DNA of 64,000 nucleotides from Variovorax gossypii (GCF_003965815.1 NZ_RXOE01000010.1:62001-126000); one strand, 5' to 3'. Shown: positions 1-9,448, numbered from the stretch's first letter. Notes: a model not told the origin generated them from the letters alone. A program made the numbers and translations.

Positions 1-2
1 CG

Positions 3-515
3 CTCTCCCCGACCACGGCGCTCGCGGACCAGGACACGGCCGGGCTGGTCGTGACCCTGGCCGACCTGCTGCAGAAAAAGGGCTGGATGCTGGCCACCGC
101 CGAGAGCTGCACCGGCGGGCTGATCGGCGCGGCCTGTACCGACCTCGCGGGTTCGAGCGTCTGGTACGAGCGCGGCTTCATCACGTATTCGAACGAGGCC
201 AAGACCGAGCTGCTGGGCGTGGACGCGGGCGTGATCGCCGCGCACGGCGCCGTCAGCGAGCCGGTGGCGCGAGCCATGGCCACGGGCGCGATCGCGCATT
301 CGCCGCCCTCGCGCGTGGCGCTCGCGGTGACCGGCGTGGCCGGACCCACGGGCGGCACGCCCGACAAGCCGGTGGGCACCGTGTGGTTCGGCTGGTCGGT
401 CGACGGCGACGTGCGCACCGAGCGCCGCCGCTTCGACGGCGACCGCGCCACGGTGCGCGCGGCCACGGTGCACCACTCGCTGCAGACGCTGGTGGAGCTG
501 CTGCTCGCGCGCTGA
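3..515 (+). CDS. pncC: Nicotinamide-nucleotide amidohydrolase, CinA C-terminal (PncC) family; 5' end outside window
   Basis: PncC enzymes deamidate nicotinamide mononucleotide to nicotinic acid mononucleotide in pyridine-nucleotide salvage, in the cytoplasm. The family signature AESCTGG lies near the N-terminus, followed by SSVWYERGFITYSNEAK and the loop TGVAGPTGGTPDKPVG. The protein is the stand-alone CinA C-terminal domain; about 170 residues are visible. A GTG at 51 could start translation, but the same frame stays open to the first base and reads like protein (TTALADQDTAGL), so the true start is probably just before the window. The minus-strand nitroreductase gene ends 23 bp downstream. 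Function is confident from the motifs; the start is not. Confidence 0.88.
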   Translation, partial: LSPTTALADQDTAGLVVTLADLLQKKGWMLATAESCTGGLIGAACTDLAGSSVWYERGFITYSNEAKTELLGVDAGVIAAHGAVSEPVARAMATGAIAHSPPSRVALAVTGVAGPTGGTPDKPVGTVWFGWSVDGDVRTERRRFDGDRATVRAATVHHSLQTLVELLLAR

Positions 516-537
516 GCCCGCCGGCGCCCGCGGCGCC

Positions 538-1722
538 TCAAGCCATCATGAAACCCGCGAGCGCCCGGCGCGGCGCGGCGGGCACGGGCGCCATCGGGTA
601 GCCGAGGCGGCAGATCATCTGCACCGTCGGGCCCTGCCTGTCGCCCGGGAGCGCGGTGCCCAGCAGCATGTCGTGCGCAGCCGCGCGGTGCGGCGCCATT
701 TCCGCGAACTCCTCCAGCGGCTGGCTCATCGGGTGCATGCCCAGGCCCAGGTCGGTGGCGCGCAGCTGCTGGCGCATGTAGGCACGGCCCGCCGCGATCT
801 GCTCGGTGCGGCTGTTGCCGCGCGTGCTGAGCCAGACGAAGCCCATCGCGGTGTTGGCCTGGTCCTCGAACAGCTGCAGGGTGCGACGGAACGAGAGGCT
901 GTCCTCGGACGCGGGCGTGCGGCGGTCGAACTGCCCCAGCGCGACGGCGACGCGCAGCGCAGGGTCGTTGATCGAGAAGCCGTCGCGGTGCGCGAGGATC
1001 TCCTGCGGGCCGACGCGCAGCAGCTGCAGGTTTTCCATCGCCGTGCCGGGCGTGGTGAGCTCCACCCGCGCGGCCGCCGCGCAGAGCTTGCGCAGGGGCT
1101 GCACGCGCGCCATGTCCACCGTGCCGGCCGAGCTCACCATGCCGCCCGCGGACGCGATGGAGGTCAGGCCCTGCAGGATGTCGGCCGACACCGGCCGCGT
1201 GAGGTCGAAGCGCTGCTTGGGCGTGCGCCGCCGCAGCACCTGCGCGAACAGCGGATCGGGCACGCCGCCGCCCGCCAGCCGCAGCCGCGCAACCGGAACG
1301 TGCGGCCAGTGCCTCGGCTCGCCGGCCAGCTCGCCCTGCGGCCACAGCTGCACGCTGGCCTGCAGCCCCTGCTGGGCGAGCGCCATCACCAGCAGCTCGA
1401 TGAAGGCACCGTGGCCGATGACGATCTGGCGTCCGTACGGATCGGTCTCGGGCTGCACGCGCTCGCGGTCGCAATACACCACGATGGCGTCGGGCTCGCG
1501 CAGGTCGACCAGCCAGGGCTGGCGGTTGTAGGCGGTGGGAGCCGTCACGGCGTACGCGACGGCGCGCTTGCGCGCATCGGGCTCGTCGCCGGGGCCGTTC
1601 CATATCTCCAGCGCGGCCGCCGGCACGTCGGAGTTCAGCCACCAGGTTGCCAGCGCGGCCGCACCCGCCGCCACCACAACGCCGCCTCCCAGCAGCCGGA
1701 CAAAGTTTCTTCGCTCATCCAT
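538..1722 (-). CDS. Acg-type nitroreductase-family protein with N-terminal Tat-like signal/anchor
   Basis: A 394-residue protein with a basic N-terminus (MDERRNFVRLLGG), a hydrophobic helix and then a two-lobed nitroreductase-like domain. TAPTAYNRQPW and RRTPKQRFD resemble conserved segments of the FMN-binding Acg family. The RRNFVRLL start is Tat-like, so it may be exported or anchored in the membrane; substrate and partner are unknown. I chose the ATG at 1722, because the signal-like helix follows it directly, over an in-frame ATG 12 codons upstream. It is divergent from the LysR gene at 1823 across about 100 bp with palindromes, so regulation by that LysR protein is likely by inference. 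Confidence 0.8.
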   Translation of the reverse strand: MDERRNFVRLLGGGVVVAAGAAALATWWLNSDVPAAALEIWNGPGDEPDARKRAVAYAVTAPTAYNRQPWLVDLREPDAIVVYCDRERVQPETDPYGRQIVIGHGAFIELLVMALAQQGLQASVQLWPQGELAGEPRHWPHVPVARLRLAGGGVPDPLFAQVLRRRTPKQRFDLTRPVSADILQGLTSIASAGGMVSSAGTVDMARVQPLRKLCAAAARVELTTPGTAMENLQLLRVGPQEILAHRDGFSINDPALRVAVALGQFDRRTPASEDSLSFRRTLQLFEDQANTAMGFVWLSTRGNSRTEQIAAGRAYMRQQLRATDLGLGMHPMSQPLEEFAEMAPHRAAAHDMLLGTALPGDRQGPTVQMICRLGYPMAPVPAAPRRALAGFMMA

Positions 1723-1747
1723 CGGGCGGATTATCGAAAGCGGGGCA

Positions 1748-1789
1748 GCGATTAACAATCGCTTAAGCTTCCATAACTGCTATGCGGAA
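1748..1789. promoter_or_regulatory. Divergent promoter region with LysR-type palindromes
   Basis: Between the nitroreductase and LysR genes are a perfect 6-3-6 inverted repeat, gcgatt-aac-aatcgc (1748-1762), and a dyad ttcCATA-actgc-TATGcggaa (1769-1789). The second has the shape of a LysR T-N11-A box. The local sequence is AT-richer than both flanks. These are probably binding sites for the LysR protein encoded at 1823; no experimental support is visible here. Confidence 0.5.
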
Positions 1790-1822
1790 CTGAATACCTG
1801 CCCGACACCCACCGGACCTCCG

Positions 1823-2719
1823 ATGCGCTCCGAAAACGAACTCGGCTTCGACTGGCGGCTGGTGCGCGCATTCCTGGCCGCGCTCGACCACGGCAGCCTG
1901 CTCGCGGCAGCGCGCGCCCTGGGCGCGAGCCAGCCGACGCTGGGCCGGCACATCGCGGAGCTGGAGTCGCAGCTGGGCGTGGTGCTGTTCGAGCGCACCG
2001 GCCGGGGGCTGCGGCCCACGGCCATGGCCACGCGTCTCGCGGAATCGGCCCGTGCCATGGAGAACGGCGCGCTCGCGCTGTCGCGCAGCGTCTCGGGCGC
2101 CAACGCGACCATCGCGGGATCGGTGCGCATCTCGGCGAGCCAGGCCACCGCGCGCCAGATGCTGCCCGGCCTGCTGGTGCGGATGCGGCAGGAGCTGCCC
2201 GAGATCCAGGTCGACCTGGTGTCGACCAGCGAGATCAGCAACCTGCTGCAGCGCGAGGCCGACATCGCCATCCGCATGACGCAGCCCACCGCGGCCACGG
2301 TGGTGGCGCGCCGCATCGGCACCTTCGCGCTCGGAGCCTTCGCCCATGTCGACTACCTGCGGCGCCGCGGCACGCCGAGGCAGACGACCGACCTGTACCG
2401 GCACGACGTGCTGGGCTACGACAGCATCGACACCATCGTCCGCATGTCGGCGCAGCTGGGCACGCCCTTGCTGCGCGAGCACTTCTGCTTCCGCACCGAC
2501 GACATGGGCGCCTACTGGGAAGCGCTGCGCCTGGGCATGGGCATAGGCTTCGTCAGCGAGTCGCTCGCGCGCACCGACGGCTCGGTGGTGCGCGTGCTGC
2601 CGCAGCTGAAGATCAAGTCGCTGCCGGTGTGGCTCGCGGTGCATCGCGAGATCCACACCGACCGGCGCATCCGCGCGGTCTATGATTTCCTCGCGCGCAA
2701 CATCCCGGCGTCGATCTGA
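1823..2719 (+). CDS. LysR-family transcriptional regulator
   Basis: A 298-residue LysR regulator. The N-terminal winged helix-turn-helix spans about residues 8-67 (FLAALDHGSLLAAARALGAS, QPTLGRHIAELE), followed by a linker helix and a periplasmic-binding-like effector domain. The start at 1823 (MRSENELG) places the HTH at the usual distance; the frame is open further upstream but that stretch looks like noncoding shadow. It faces the nitroreductase gene across a palindrome-bearing promoter, the classic arrangement of a LysR regulator and its target. The effector is unknown. Confidence 0.9.
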   Translation: MRSENELGFDWRLVRAFLAALDHGSLLAAARALGASQPTLGRHIAELESQLGVVLFERTGRGLRPTAMATRLAESARAMENGALALSRSVSGANATIAGSVRISASQATARQMLPGLLVRMRQELPEIQVDLVSTSEISNLLQREADIAIRMTQPTAATVVARRIGTFALGAFAHVDYLRRRGTPRQTTDLYRHDVLGYDSIDTIVRMSAQLGTPLLREHFCFRTDDMGAYWEALRLGMGIGFVSESLARTDGSVVRVLPQLKIKSLPVWLAVHREIHTDRRIRAVYDFLARNIPASI

Positions 2720-2753
2720 CGCCACGCCGCTCCGCTCAACCCCAAGAGGCCTC

Positions 2754-3251
2754 ATGACAGCAGCCACCAACGCCCAGACCATCGAGCGCTTCTACAGCGC
2801 CTTCGCGAAGCTAGACGCGCCCACCATGGAGGCCTGCTACGCCCCCGACGCGGTGTTCGACGACGAGGCCTTCTCGCTGCGCGGACGGCGCGAGGTGGGC
2901 GGCATGTGGCGCATGCTGGCCGGCGGCACCAAGGCCAAGGGCGCCGACGTGTGGAAGCTGACCTGGCGCGACGTGAAGGCGAACGACGACGGCACCGGCA
3001 GCGCCCACTGGGACGCGCACTACCGCTTCACCGCCACCGGCCGCATCGTCGACAACAGCATCGACTCGCGCTTCACCTTCACGCCCGAGGGGCTGATCGC
3101 CACGCACCGCGACAGCTTCCCGTTCTGGACCTGGTCGCGCCAGGCGCTCGGCACGCCGGGCCTGCTGCTAGGCTGGAGCCCCATGCTGCGCAACAAGGTG
3201 CGCGCCACCGCGGCAGCCAACCTCGCAACCTTTCTCGCACGACAGCCATGA
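2754..3251 (+). CDS. NTF2-like / SnoaL-type nuclear transport factor 2 family protein
   Basis: A 165-residue alpha+beta cone-fold protein. IERFYSAFAKLDAPTMEACY and the following YAPDAVFDDEAFSL match the start of SnoaL-like domains, and SAHWDAHYRFTATGRIVDN matches their later strands. Such proteins may be isomerases, hydrolases or ligand-binding proteins, so the reaction cannot be assigned. The stop overlaps the start of the next gene (ATGA at 3248-3251), so the two are probably translationally coupled. It starts 34 bp after the LysR gene and could share its transcript. Confidence 0.82.
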   Translation: MTAATNAQTIERFYSAFAKLDAPTMEACYAPDAVFDDEAFSLRGRREVGGMWRMLAGGTKAKGADVWKLTWRDVKANDDGTGSAHWDAHYRFTATGRIVDNSIDSRFTFTPEGLIATHRDSFPFWTWSRQALGTPGLLLGWSPMLRNKVRATAAANLATFLARQP

Positions 3252-3568
3252 GCACCAATGACACCGCCCTCGCCTTTTCCAACAACGAAGCACAGCACCG
3301 CTACGAGGCCGCGCTCGACGGCAAGCTGGCCGGCTACGCCGAATACAACCTGCTGACCGACGCGATCATGTTCACCCACACCGAGGTGCTGCCCGAATTC
3401 GAGGGCAAGGGCGTGGGCTCGGGCATCGCGAAGCACGTGCTCGGCGAGGCTCGCGCGAAGGGGCTGCACGTGATTCCGGTGTGCCAGTTCATCGCGGGCT
3501 ATATCCGCAAGCACCGCGAATACGCTGACCTGGTGCGGCCCGATATTCAGCGCGCCTTCAAGATCTAG
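3248..3568 (+). CDS. Small GNAT-like N-acetyltransferase (YjdJ/NATD1 type)
   Basis: A 106-residue single-domain protein of the minimal acetyltransferase group. It has AEYNLLTDAIMFTHTEVLPEFEGKGVGSGIAKHVL, where GKGVGSG resembles the acetyl-CoA pyrophosphate loop (Q/RxxGxG/A), and ends VCQFIAGYIRKHREY. Known relatives acetylate small molecules or peptides, but the substrate is not established. It overlaps the preceding NTF2-like gene by 4 bp, and its 3' end overlaps the convergent MFS gene by 11 bp (3558-3568), leaving no room for a terminator between them. Confidence 0.85.
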   Translation: MSTNDTALAFSNNEAQHRYEAALDGKLAGYAEYNLLTDAIMFTHTEVLPEFEGKGVGSGIAKHVLGEARAKGLHVIPVCQFIAGYIRKHREYADLVRPDIQRAFKI

Positions 3569-4797
3569 GCGATTCGGGCTTCGGGGCGGGCAGCCACGCG
3601 AAGGCTGCGATGCCGATCACCAGCAGCACGGCGATCGTGCCCAACACGGCCGTCAGCGGATCGCCGCCATGCGCCGCCGCCACCGAGGCGGCCACGCCCG
3701 TGCCCCACTGCATGAACGCCACGCCGAGGAACATCGCCATGGTGAACACGGCCATCGCGCGGCCGGTGAGCGTGGCCGGGTAGGCGCCGCGCACGTCGGC
3801 GTACTGCCAGACGATGAAGCCCGAGAGCACGCCGATCAGCACCATGCCTGCGATGTCGAGCCAGGCCGAGTGCAGCACGGCGATGAGCGCGAAGAGCCCG
3901 GCGTAGCCCAGGCAGCAGATCGCGATCCAGCGGCGGCGCGAGGCACCGTCGCGGTCGAGCCGCCCGAAGAGCGGCGCGCCGAACAGCGAGATCACCGACA
4001 CCGCCAGCGCCACGTTGCCGCTCTGCACCAGCGAGTAGCCGTGGCGCTCCATCATCAGCGGGCCCAGCCACAGGCCGCGCAGCGAGATGAAGGCGGCGTA
4101 GGTGACAGCTCCCAGCACCATGATGCCCAGCGTATGCGGCATGGCGAACAGCGCGCCGAACTGGCGGATCGCCTCGGGAATGGACTCCCGCTTGCCCGGC
4201 ATGGCCGAGGCCGGCTCGTGCACCCAGTACCAGATCGCCAGCCACGCCAGCGCTGCGGCCAGGGCCAGCACCAGGAAGCCCGCGCGCCACGAATACGCCT
4301 GCACCAGCCAGGCCAGCGGCGTGCCGGTGGCCAGCATGCCCAGGCCGCCGACGGCCAGCACGATGCCCGACACGGTGGCGAAGCTCGCCGGCGGGAAGTG
4401 GCGTGCGATGAACACCGTGCAAACCAGGAAGGCCGGCGCGCAGCCCACGCCGATCAGCGCCTGCCCGGCCACCAGCACCAGGTAGCTGGACGACACCGCC
4501 GACAGCAGCGCCCCCGCGATGGCGACCGGAAAGGCCACCAGCACCGTGCGGCGCACGCCGTGCAGGTCGATGCCGATGCCCATGAAGAGCTGCATCGCGC
4601 CGAACGCAAAGTGAAAGGCCCCCGAGAAGATCCCGAGGGCCTGTGCGGAGAGATGGAAATCGGCCTGCAGCGGGCTGGCCATGATGGCGCCCACCGTGCG
4701 GAACGCCTGGCTAAGCGCGACCCCGACGCACAGCGCCAGGACCATCACCCATGCCGCACGGGGCGTCAGGGGTGCGTCGTCTTTGCCAGTGCCGCTG

Positions 4798-4808
<11 letters not shown>
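3558..4808 (-). CDS. Major facilitator superfamily permease (paralogue of the gene at 40554)
   Basis: A 416-residue inner-membrane protein with about 12 predicted helices and the MFS loop motif GIGIDLHGVRRTV. The N-terminal SQAFRTVGAIMASPL and central IGVGCAPAFLVCTVFIARHF are almost the same in the second MFS protein of this window. The substrate is unknown; the architecture is that of an anion or metabolite:proton antiporter. Translation appears to start at a GTG at 4808, which overlaps the stop of the upstream UPF0149 gene by 11 bp, suggesting coupling; the next methionine would cut into the first helix. Confidence 0.85.
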
Positions 4809-5592
<784 letters not shown>

Positions 5593-5647
5593 GGCAAGTT
5601 CGAGGCAGCCCTCTATGATGCAGCAGGCCACGGTCGAGACTATTTCT

Positions 5648-7345
5648 ATGCCCACGATTATTCCGTTTCCGACGCGCTACAGCGCCTTCGCCCTGTGCGT
5701 GGTCGGTCTGGTGGCATGCCTGGCGTTCGTGCTGGTTTCGCCCCATCTGTGGCTGGCCTGGATCGGCGTCGCCGTCTTTGCGGTACTTACAGGTACCGGC
5801 GTACACGACCTGCGGCAGGCCCGTCATGCCATCCTGCGCAACTACCCGGTGATCGGCCACCTGCGCTTCCTGCTGGAGTTCATCCGCCCCGAGATGCGGC
5901 AGTACTTCATCGAGAGCGACTCCGAGGCCGCGCCCTTCTCGCGCGCCCAGCGCTCGCTGGTGTACCAGCGCGCCAAGGGCGACCCCGACAACCGCCCCTT
6001 CGGCACGCAGATGAACGTGACCATCGCGGGCTACGAGTGGATCAACCACTCGATGCGGCCGACCAAGCTGGCCGACCACGATTTCCGCATCGTGATCGGC
6101 GGCACGCCCCAGCCGGCGGGCGCGAACCCCGCGCAGGTCTGCACCCAACCCTACAGCGCCAGCGTGTTCAACATCTCGGCCATGAGCTTCGGCGCGCTGT
6201 CGGCCAACGCCATCCTCGCGCTCAACAAGGGCGCGAAGATGGGCGGCTTCGCGCACGACACCGGCGAGGGCTCGATCTCGCAGCACCACCGCGTGCACGG
6301 CGGCGACCTGATCTGGGAAATCGGCTCCGGCTACTTCGGCTGCCGCAACGACGACGGCAGCTTCAGCGAGGAGCGCTTCACCGCCAATGCGCGCGATCCG
6401 CAGGTGAAGATGATCGAGATCAAGCTGAGCCAGGGCGCCAAGCCCGGCCACGGCGGCGTGCTGCCGGCGCCCAAGGTCACGCCCGAGATCGCCGCCGCGC
6501 GCGGCGTGCCGGTGGGCGTGGACTGCATCTCGCCGGCCTCGCACAGCGCCTTCTCCACGCCGACGGAGATGATGCATTTCGTCGCCAGGCTGCGCGAGCT
6601 GTCGGGCGGCAAGCCCACCGGCTTCAAGTTCTGCCTGGGCCATCCGTGGGAGTGGTTCGGCATCGTCAAGGCGATGCAGGCCACCGGCATCACGCCCGAC
6701 TTCATCGTGGTCGACGGCGCCGAGGGCGGCACCGGCGCGGCGCCGGTCGAGTTCAGCGACCACGTGGGCGCGCCGCTGCAGGAAGGCCTGCTGCTGGTGC
6801 ACAACACGCTGATCGGCGTGAACCTGCGCCACCGCATCAAGATCGGCTGCGCCGCCAAGGTGATCACGGCCTTCGACGTGGCGCGCATGATGGCGCTGGG
6901 CGCCGACTGGTGCAACGCCGCGCGCGGCTTCATGATGGCTCTGGGCTGCATCCAGGCGCAGAGTTGCCACACCGGCCACTGCCCCACCGGCGTGACCACG
7001 CAGGACCCGCTGCGCCAGAAGGCGCTGGTGGTGCCGACCAAGGCCGAGAGGGTGCACAACTTCCACCGCAGCACGCTGCACGCGCTGCAGGAGCTGGTGC
7101 AGGCCGCGGGCCTCGACCATCCGCAGCAGATCACCGCGCACCACATCGTGCGCCGCATTTCCGACACCGAAGTGCGCCTGTTGAGCAACCTGGTGATGCA
7201 GGTGCAGCCGGGCGCCCTGCTCGGCCCGCTCGACGAGCAGCACAATGTCTTCCGTACCTACTGGCCGCTGGCCAGTGCAGAGAGTTTCCAGCCCGTGACG
7301 CAGGGCCCGCAAGGGCTCGTGACGGGCTTCGCATTGGCCGCATGA
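5648..7345 (+). CDS. Membrane-anchored FMN-binding glutamate synthase-domain protein
   Basis: 565 residues. Two hydrophobic helices (about residues 12-55) precede a glutamate synthase central/FMN domain with SAMSFGALSANAI, QGAKPGHGG, VDGAEGGTGAAP and a 3Fe-4S-type cysteine set, CIQAQSCHTGHCPTG (Cx5Cx4C). The N-terminal amidotransferase domain of true GltB is absent. This stand-alone form is common in proteobacteria, but its electron donor and substrate are not settled. The start at 5648 gives the signal-like helix; the gene is divergent from UPF0149 and its stop overlaps the start of the kinase-fold gene (ATGA at 7342). Confidence 0.88.
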   Translation: MPTIIPFPTRYSAFALCVVGLVACLAFVLVSPHLWLAWIGVAVFAVLTGTGVHDLRQARHAILRNYPVIGHLRFLLEFIRPEMRQYFIESDSEAAPFSRAQRSLVYQRAKGDPDNRPFGTQMNVTIAGYEWINHSMRPTKLADHDFRIVIGGTPQPAGANPAQVCTQPYSASVFNISAMSFGALSANAILALNKGAKMGGFAHDTGEGSISQHHRVHGGDLIWEIGSGYFGCRNDDGSFSEERFTANARDPQVKMIEIKLSQGAKPGHGGVLPAPKVTPEIAAARGVPVGVDCISPASHSAFSTPTEMMHFVARLRELSGGKPTGFKFCLGHPWEWFGIVKAMQATGITPDFIVVDGAEGGTGAAPVEFSDHVGAPLQEGLLLVHNTLIGVNLRHRIKIGCAAKVITAFDVARMMALGADWCNAARGFMMALGCIQAQSCHTGHCPTGVTTQDPLRQKALVVPTKAERVHNFHRSTLHALQELVQAAGLDHPQQITAHHIVRRISDTEVRLLSNLVMQVQPGALLGPLDEQHNVFRTYWPLASAESFQPVTQGPQGLVTGFALAA

Positions 7346-8262
7346 ACCCACTGAGTAGAGGCGCCAGCCGGCGCCTGCAAACGCGCAAGGGCGCAGCTTC
7401 GGCGCCCGCGCCCCTGGACGCGCTTTCCCCGAACCCGCCGGCGCCCGGCGACTACGCGGAATTCCTGCGCACCACCCTGCCCCAGCAGCAGAAGAACGTG
7501 GCCAGCCACCGCTTCGGCAGCGAACGCGTGTGGCTCAAGAAGGCCGGCCCGCGGCACGGCAAGTGGGGCTACCGCGTGATGGCGGCGGTCGCGCGCATGG
7601 CGCGTCTGGACATCATCAAGCCCGTGCCCAACCCCGGCGGCGAGGCCGCCATCGCCACCGAGGCGCGGCGCCTCAAGCAGCTCGCGGCCGCCGGCCTGCG
7701 CGTGCCGGTGGTGCTGGCGCAGCAGCCCGACGGCCTGCTGATCTCCGACCTGGGCGAGAGCGGCCGCGCGACGGTGGTGCTGCAGGAGCGCCTCGACCAG
7801 GCAGCGGCCGCCGGCCCCGCCGCGCTGCTGTCGGTATGGCGCGAGGGCCTGGCCGCCATCGCCGCCGTGCACGTGTGCGGCCAGCACCTGAGCCAGGCCT
7901 TCGACCGCAATCTCGTGCAGTGCCCCGACGGCGTGATCGGCTACATCGACTTCGAGGACGACCCGGCCGAGGTCATGACCCTGGCCGAATGCCAGGCGCG
8001 CGACTGGCTGAGCTACCTGCATTCGACAGCCATGATGCTCGAGGCCGCCGCCCCGCAGGCCGCCGGGCAGCACTGGCACGCGGCCCTGGCCGGCGTGGGC
8101 GAAGAGGTGCGCGAGCGCATCGCGAATGCTGCAAGGCGAATGAAATGGGCGCAGAAGCTGCCGGCGAGCCGGCGCTGGGGGCGCGATACGCAGCGGGTGC
8201 GGGCGGTGGCTCGGCTGCTGGGGCGGTGGCATCTGCAGGCTTCAAACGGGATCCAGCACTAG
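7342..8262 (+). CDS. Kinase-fold protein (aminoglycoside/RIO/LPS kinase-like)
   Basis: A 306-residue protein. VWLKKAGPRHGKWGYR near residue 55 could supply the ATP-binding lysine. A catalytic-loop-like FDRNLV and a metal-binding-loop-like GYIDFEDDP follow near residues 190-210, as in phosphotransferase folds. Homologues are often labelled serine/threonine phosphatase, which the motifs do not support. The substrate is unknown. Its start codon overlaps the stop of the glutamate-synthase-like gene, so the two are made together. The C-terminus is strongly basic (RRMKWAQKLPASRRWGRD). Confidence 0.6.
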   Translation: MNPLSRGASRRLQTRKGAASAPAPLDALSPNPPAPGDYAEFLRTTLPQQQKNVASHRFGSERVWLKKAGPRHGKWGYRVMAAVARMARLDIIKPVPNPGGEAAIATEARRLKQLAAAGLRVPVVLAQQPDGLLISDLGESGRATVVLQERLDQAAAAGPAALLSVWREGLAAIAAVHVCGQHLSQAFDRNLVQCPDGVIGYIDFEDDPAEVMTLAECQARDWLSYLHSTAMMLEAAAPQAAGQHWHAALAGVGEEVRERIANAARRMKWAQKLPASRRWGRDTQRVRAVARLLGRWHLQASNGIQH

Positions 8263-8280
8263 CGGCTGCTGGCAGGGGTC

Positions 8281-8544
8281 TCATTCGCGGCCGGACGGCT
8301 TCCAGCGCCATCTACGGAACAGCCGATCGCCGAGCCATCCTCCAACGACGGCGCAGGAAACCTGTACCGCAAGGGCAAGCGCAAAGGCTCGCGTCAAGTC
8401 GCTCTCGCTTTGCGCCTTGCTCATCTCATACCAATGGCCAACGGGGACGAGCACGACCTTGGTCACAACAAAGCTGAGCGCCAATCCTCCCAGCACGATG
8501 CAGACGAGGCGAAGCAGGACTTTCAAGGGGTCTGTCGGAACCAT
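8281..8544 (-). CDS. Two-helix small membrane protein, second copy; candidate Tae4 immunity protein
   Basis: An 87-residue protein with helix 1 (about residues 9-32), a short polar loop VGHWYEMSKAQSESDLTRAF, helix 2 (about 52-70) and a basic tail GDRLFRRWRWK. The positive-inside rule puts both ends in the cytoplasm and the loop in the periplasm. It is a duplicate of the 80-residue protein encoded just upstream (8577-8819): the tail VGGWLGDRLFRRWR is identical and the loop is conserved. It is last in an apparent operon behind the Tae4-type amidase. I recognise no family. An immunity role is inferred from position and topology alone. Confidence 0.72.
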   Translation of the reverse strand: MVPTDPLKVLLRLVCIVLGGLALSFVVTKVVLVPVGHWYEMSKAQSESDLTRAFALALAVQVSCAVVGGWLGDRLFRRWRWKPSGRE

Positions 8545-8576
8545 ATGGATTACGCTGGCGACGATCGGCGTAGGCT

Positions 8577-8819
8577 CTATGCGCGGTCAGCCTGCTTTCG
8601 GCGCCACCTGCGGAACAGTCGATCGCCGAGCCAGCCTCCGACTATCAAGGCAGCAAGTTGGACAGCGAGTGCAACCATGTACGCTCTACCCAAGTCGTCA
8701 TCACTCTGTGCGAAGTTGAGCTCGTACCAGTAGCCGACAGGCCCGATCACCTTGTAGAAGACGAAGCCGAGCGCAATGGCTCCTACAACGATGAAAAGAA
8801 TGCGGGCGGCCAGTCTCAT
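8577..8819 (-). CDS. Two-helix small membrane protein, first copy; candidate Tae4 immunity protein
   Basis: An 80-residue protein with the same plan as its downstream copy: helix, loop VGYWYELNFAQSDDDLGRAY, helix, then GDRLFRRWRRKQ. The loop is acidic and predicted periplasmic, where a peptidoglycan amidase would act. I chose the ATG at 8819 because it overlaps the stop codon of the amidase gene (ATGA at 8816-8819), implying translational coupling of effector and partner; an ATG at 8837 is also in frame. GC here is about 52% (8641-8700), well under the neighbouring core genes. No known immunity family was recognised; known Tai4 proteins are soluble and periplasmic, unlike this. Confidence 0.75.
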   Translation of the reverse strand: MRLAARILFIVVGAIALGFVFYKVIGPVGYWYELNFAQSDDDLGRAYMVALAVQLAALIVGGWLGDRLFRRWRRKQADRA

Positions 8820-9298
8820 GACACGTACCAGAACCATATAGCGGAAGCCTTCCGGAAGTCAGTCATATAGCCCTCCCACGACAGATGTAGCTGTATGCGG
8901 AACCATGATGACAAGGGAGTCATCCGCGAACCATTCCAGAGATCGATGTGGTCACCCTGTCGCCCTTCGCCCCAGTAGTTCTGGACGAACACGATTCCTG
9001 TGCGCTTGGCGATTTTCTCGAACCCTTCCTTGCCTGAGTATTTCTCGGTGCGAGACATGAAGCCGGACTTGCCGGAGTCCAGCCAGTTCGCGAGTTCCTG
9101 AGCCCTGATCGGGTACTTCGGCCTGTCCTTCTGCCAGGAATAGACACCAGGGAAGCTCTCGAGGCTCAGGCTGGAACGGATGAACGCCGCGCTCACGTTG
9201 ATGGCGCATTGATCCTTGTAGACGTCCTTGTCCAGCAAGGCGTCGTCCCCCTTGATCGTCGGGTGGTTCGCCCAGAGGGTCGCAAAAGATGGCTGCAT
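8816..9298 (-). CDS. tae4: Type VI secretion amidase effector, Tae4 family
   Basis: A 160-residue peptidoglycan amidase that would cleave the peptide stem of rival cells after delivery into their periplasm. MQPSFATLWANHP matches the usual Tae4 N-terminus. YKDQCAINVSAAFIR supplies the catalytic cysteine (C31) and GDHIDLWNGSR the histidine (H117); KRTGIVFVQNYW lies between. No signal peptide is present, as expected for a T6SS effector. The ATG at 9298 gives this family start; the frame is open upstream. GC is about 52% at 9001-9060. No vgrG, hcp or PAAR gene is in the window, so it must use a T6SS encoded elsewhere. The stop overlaps the start of a small membrane protein gene. Confidence 0.88.
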   Translation of the reverse strand: MQPSFATLWANHPTIKGDDALLDKDVYKDQCAINVSAAFIRSSLSLESFPGVYSWQKDRPKYPIRAQELANWLDSGKSGFMSRTEKYSGKEGFEKIAKRTGIVFVQNYWGEGRQGDHIDLWNGSRMTPLSSWFRIQLHLSWEGYMTDFRKASAIWFWYVS

Positions 9299-9448
9299 GA
9301 TTTCCAGTCGGTCAAGGCAGGCGCAAGCCTGCGATGCCCATTCACCGCAGCCACCCTCCCCTTGCTGAAAATCTAGTGCCGCTTCAAAAAAGTTCGATGA
9401 ACGAAACGTTGTCAATTGATACCCGGCACCGGGCAACATCACCGGCCA

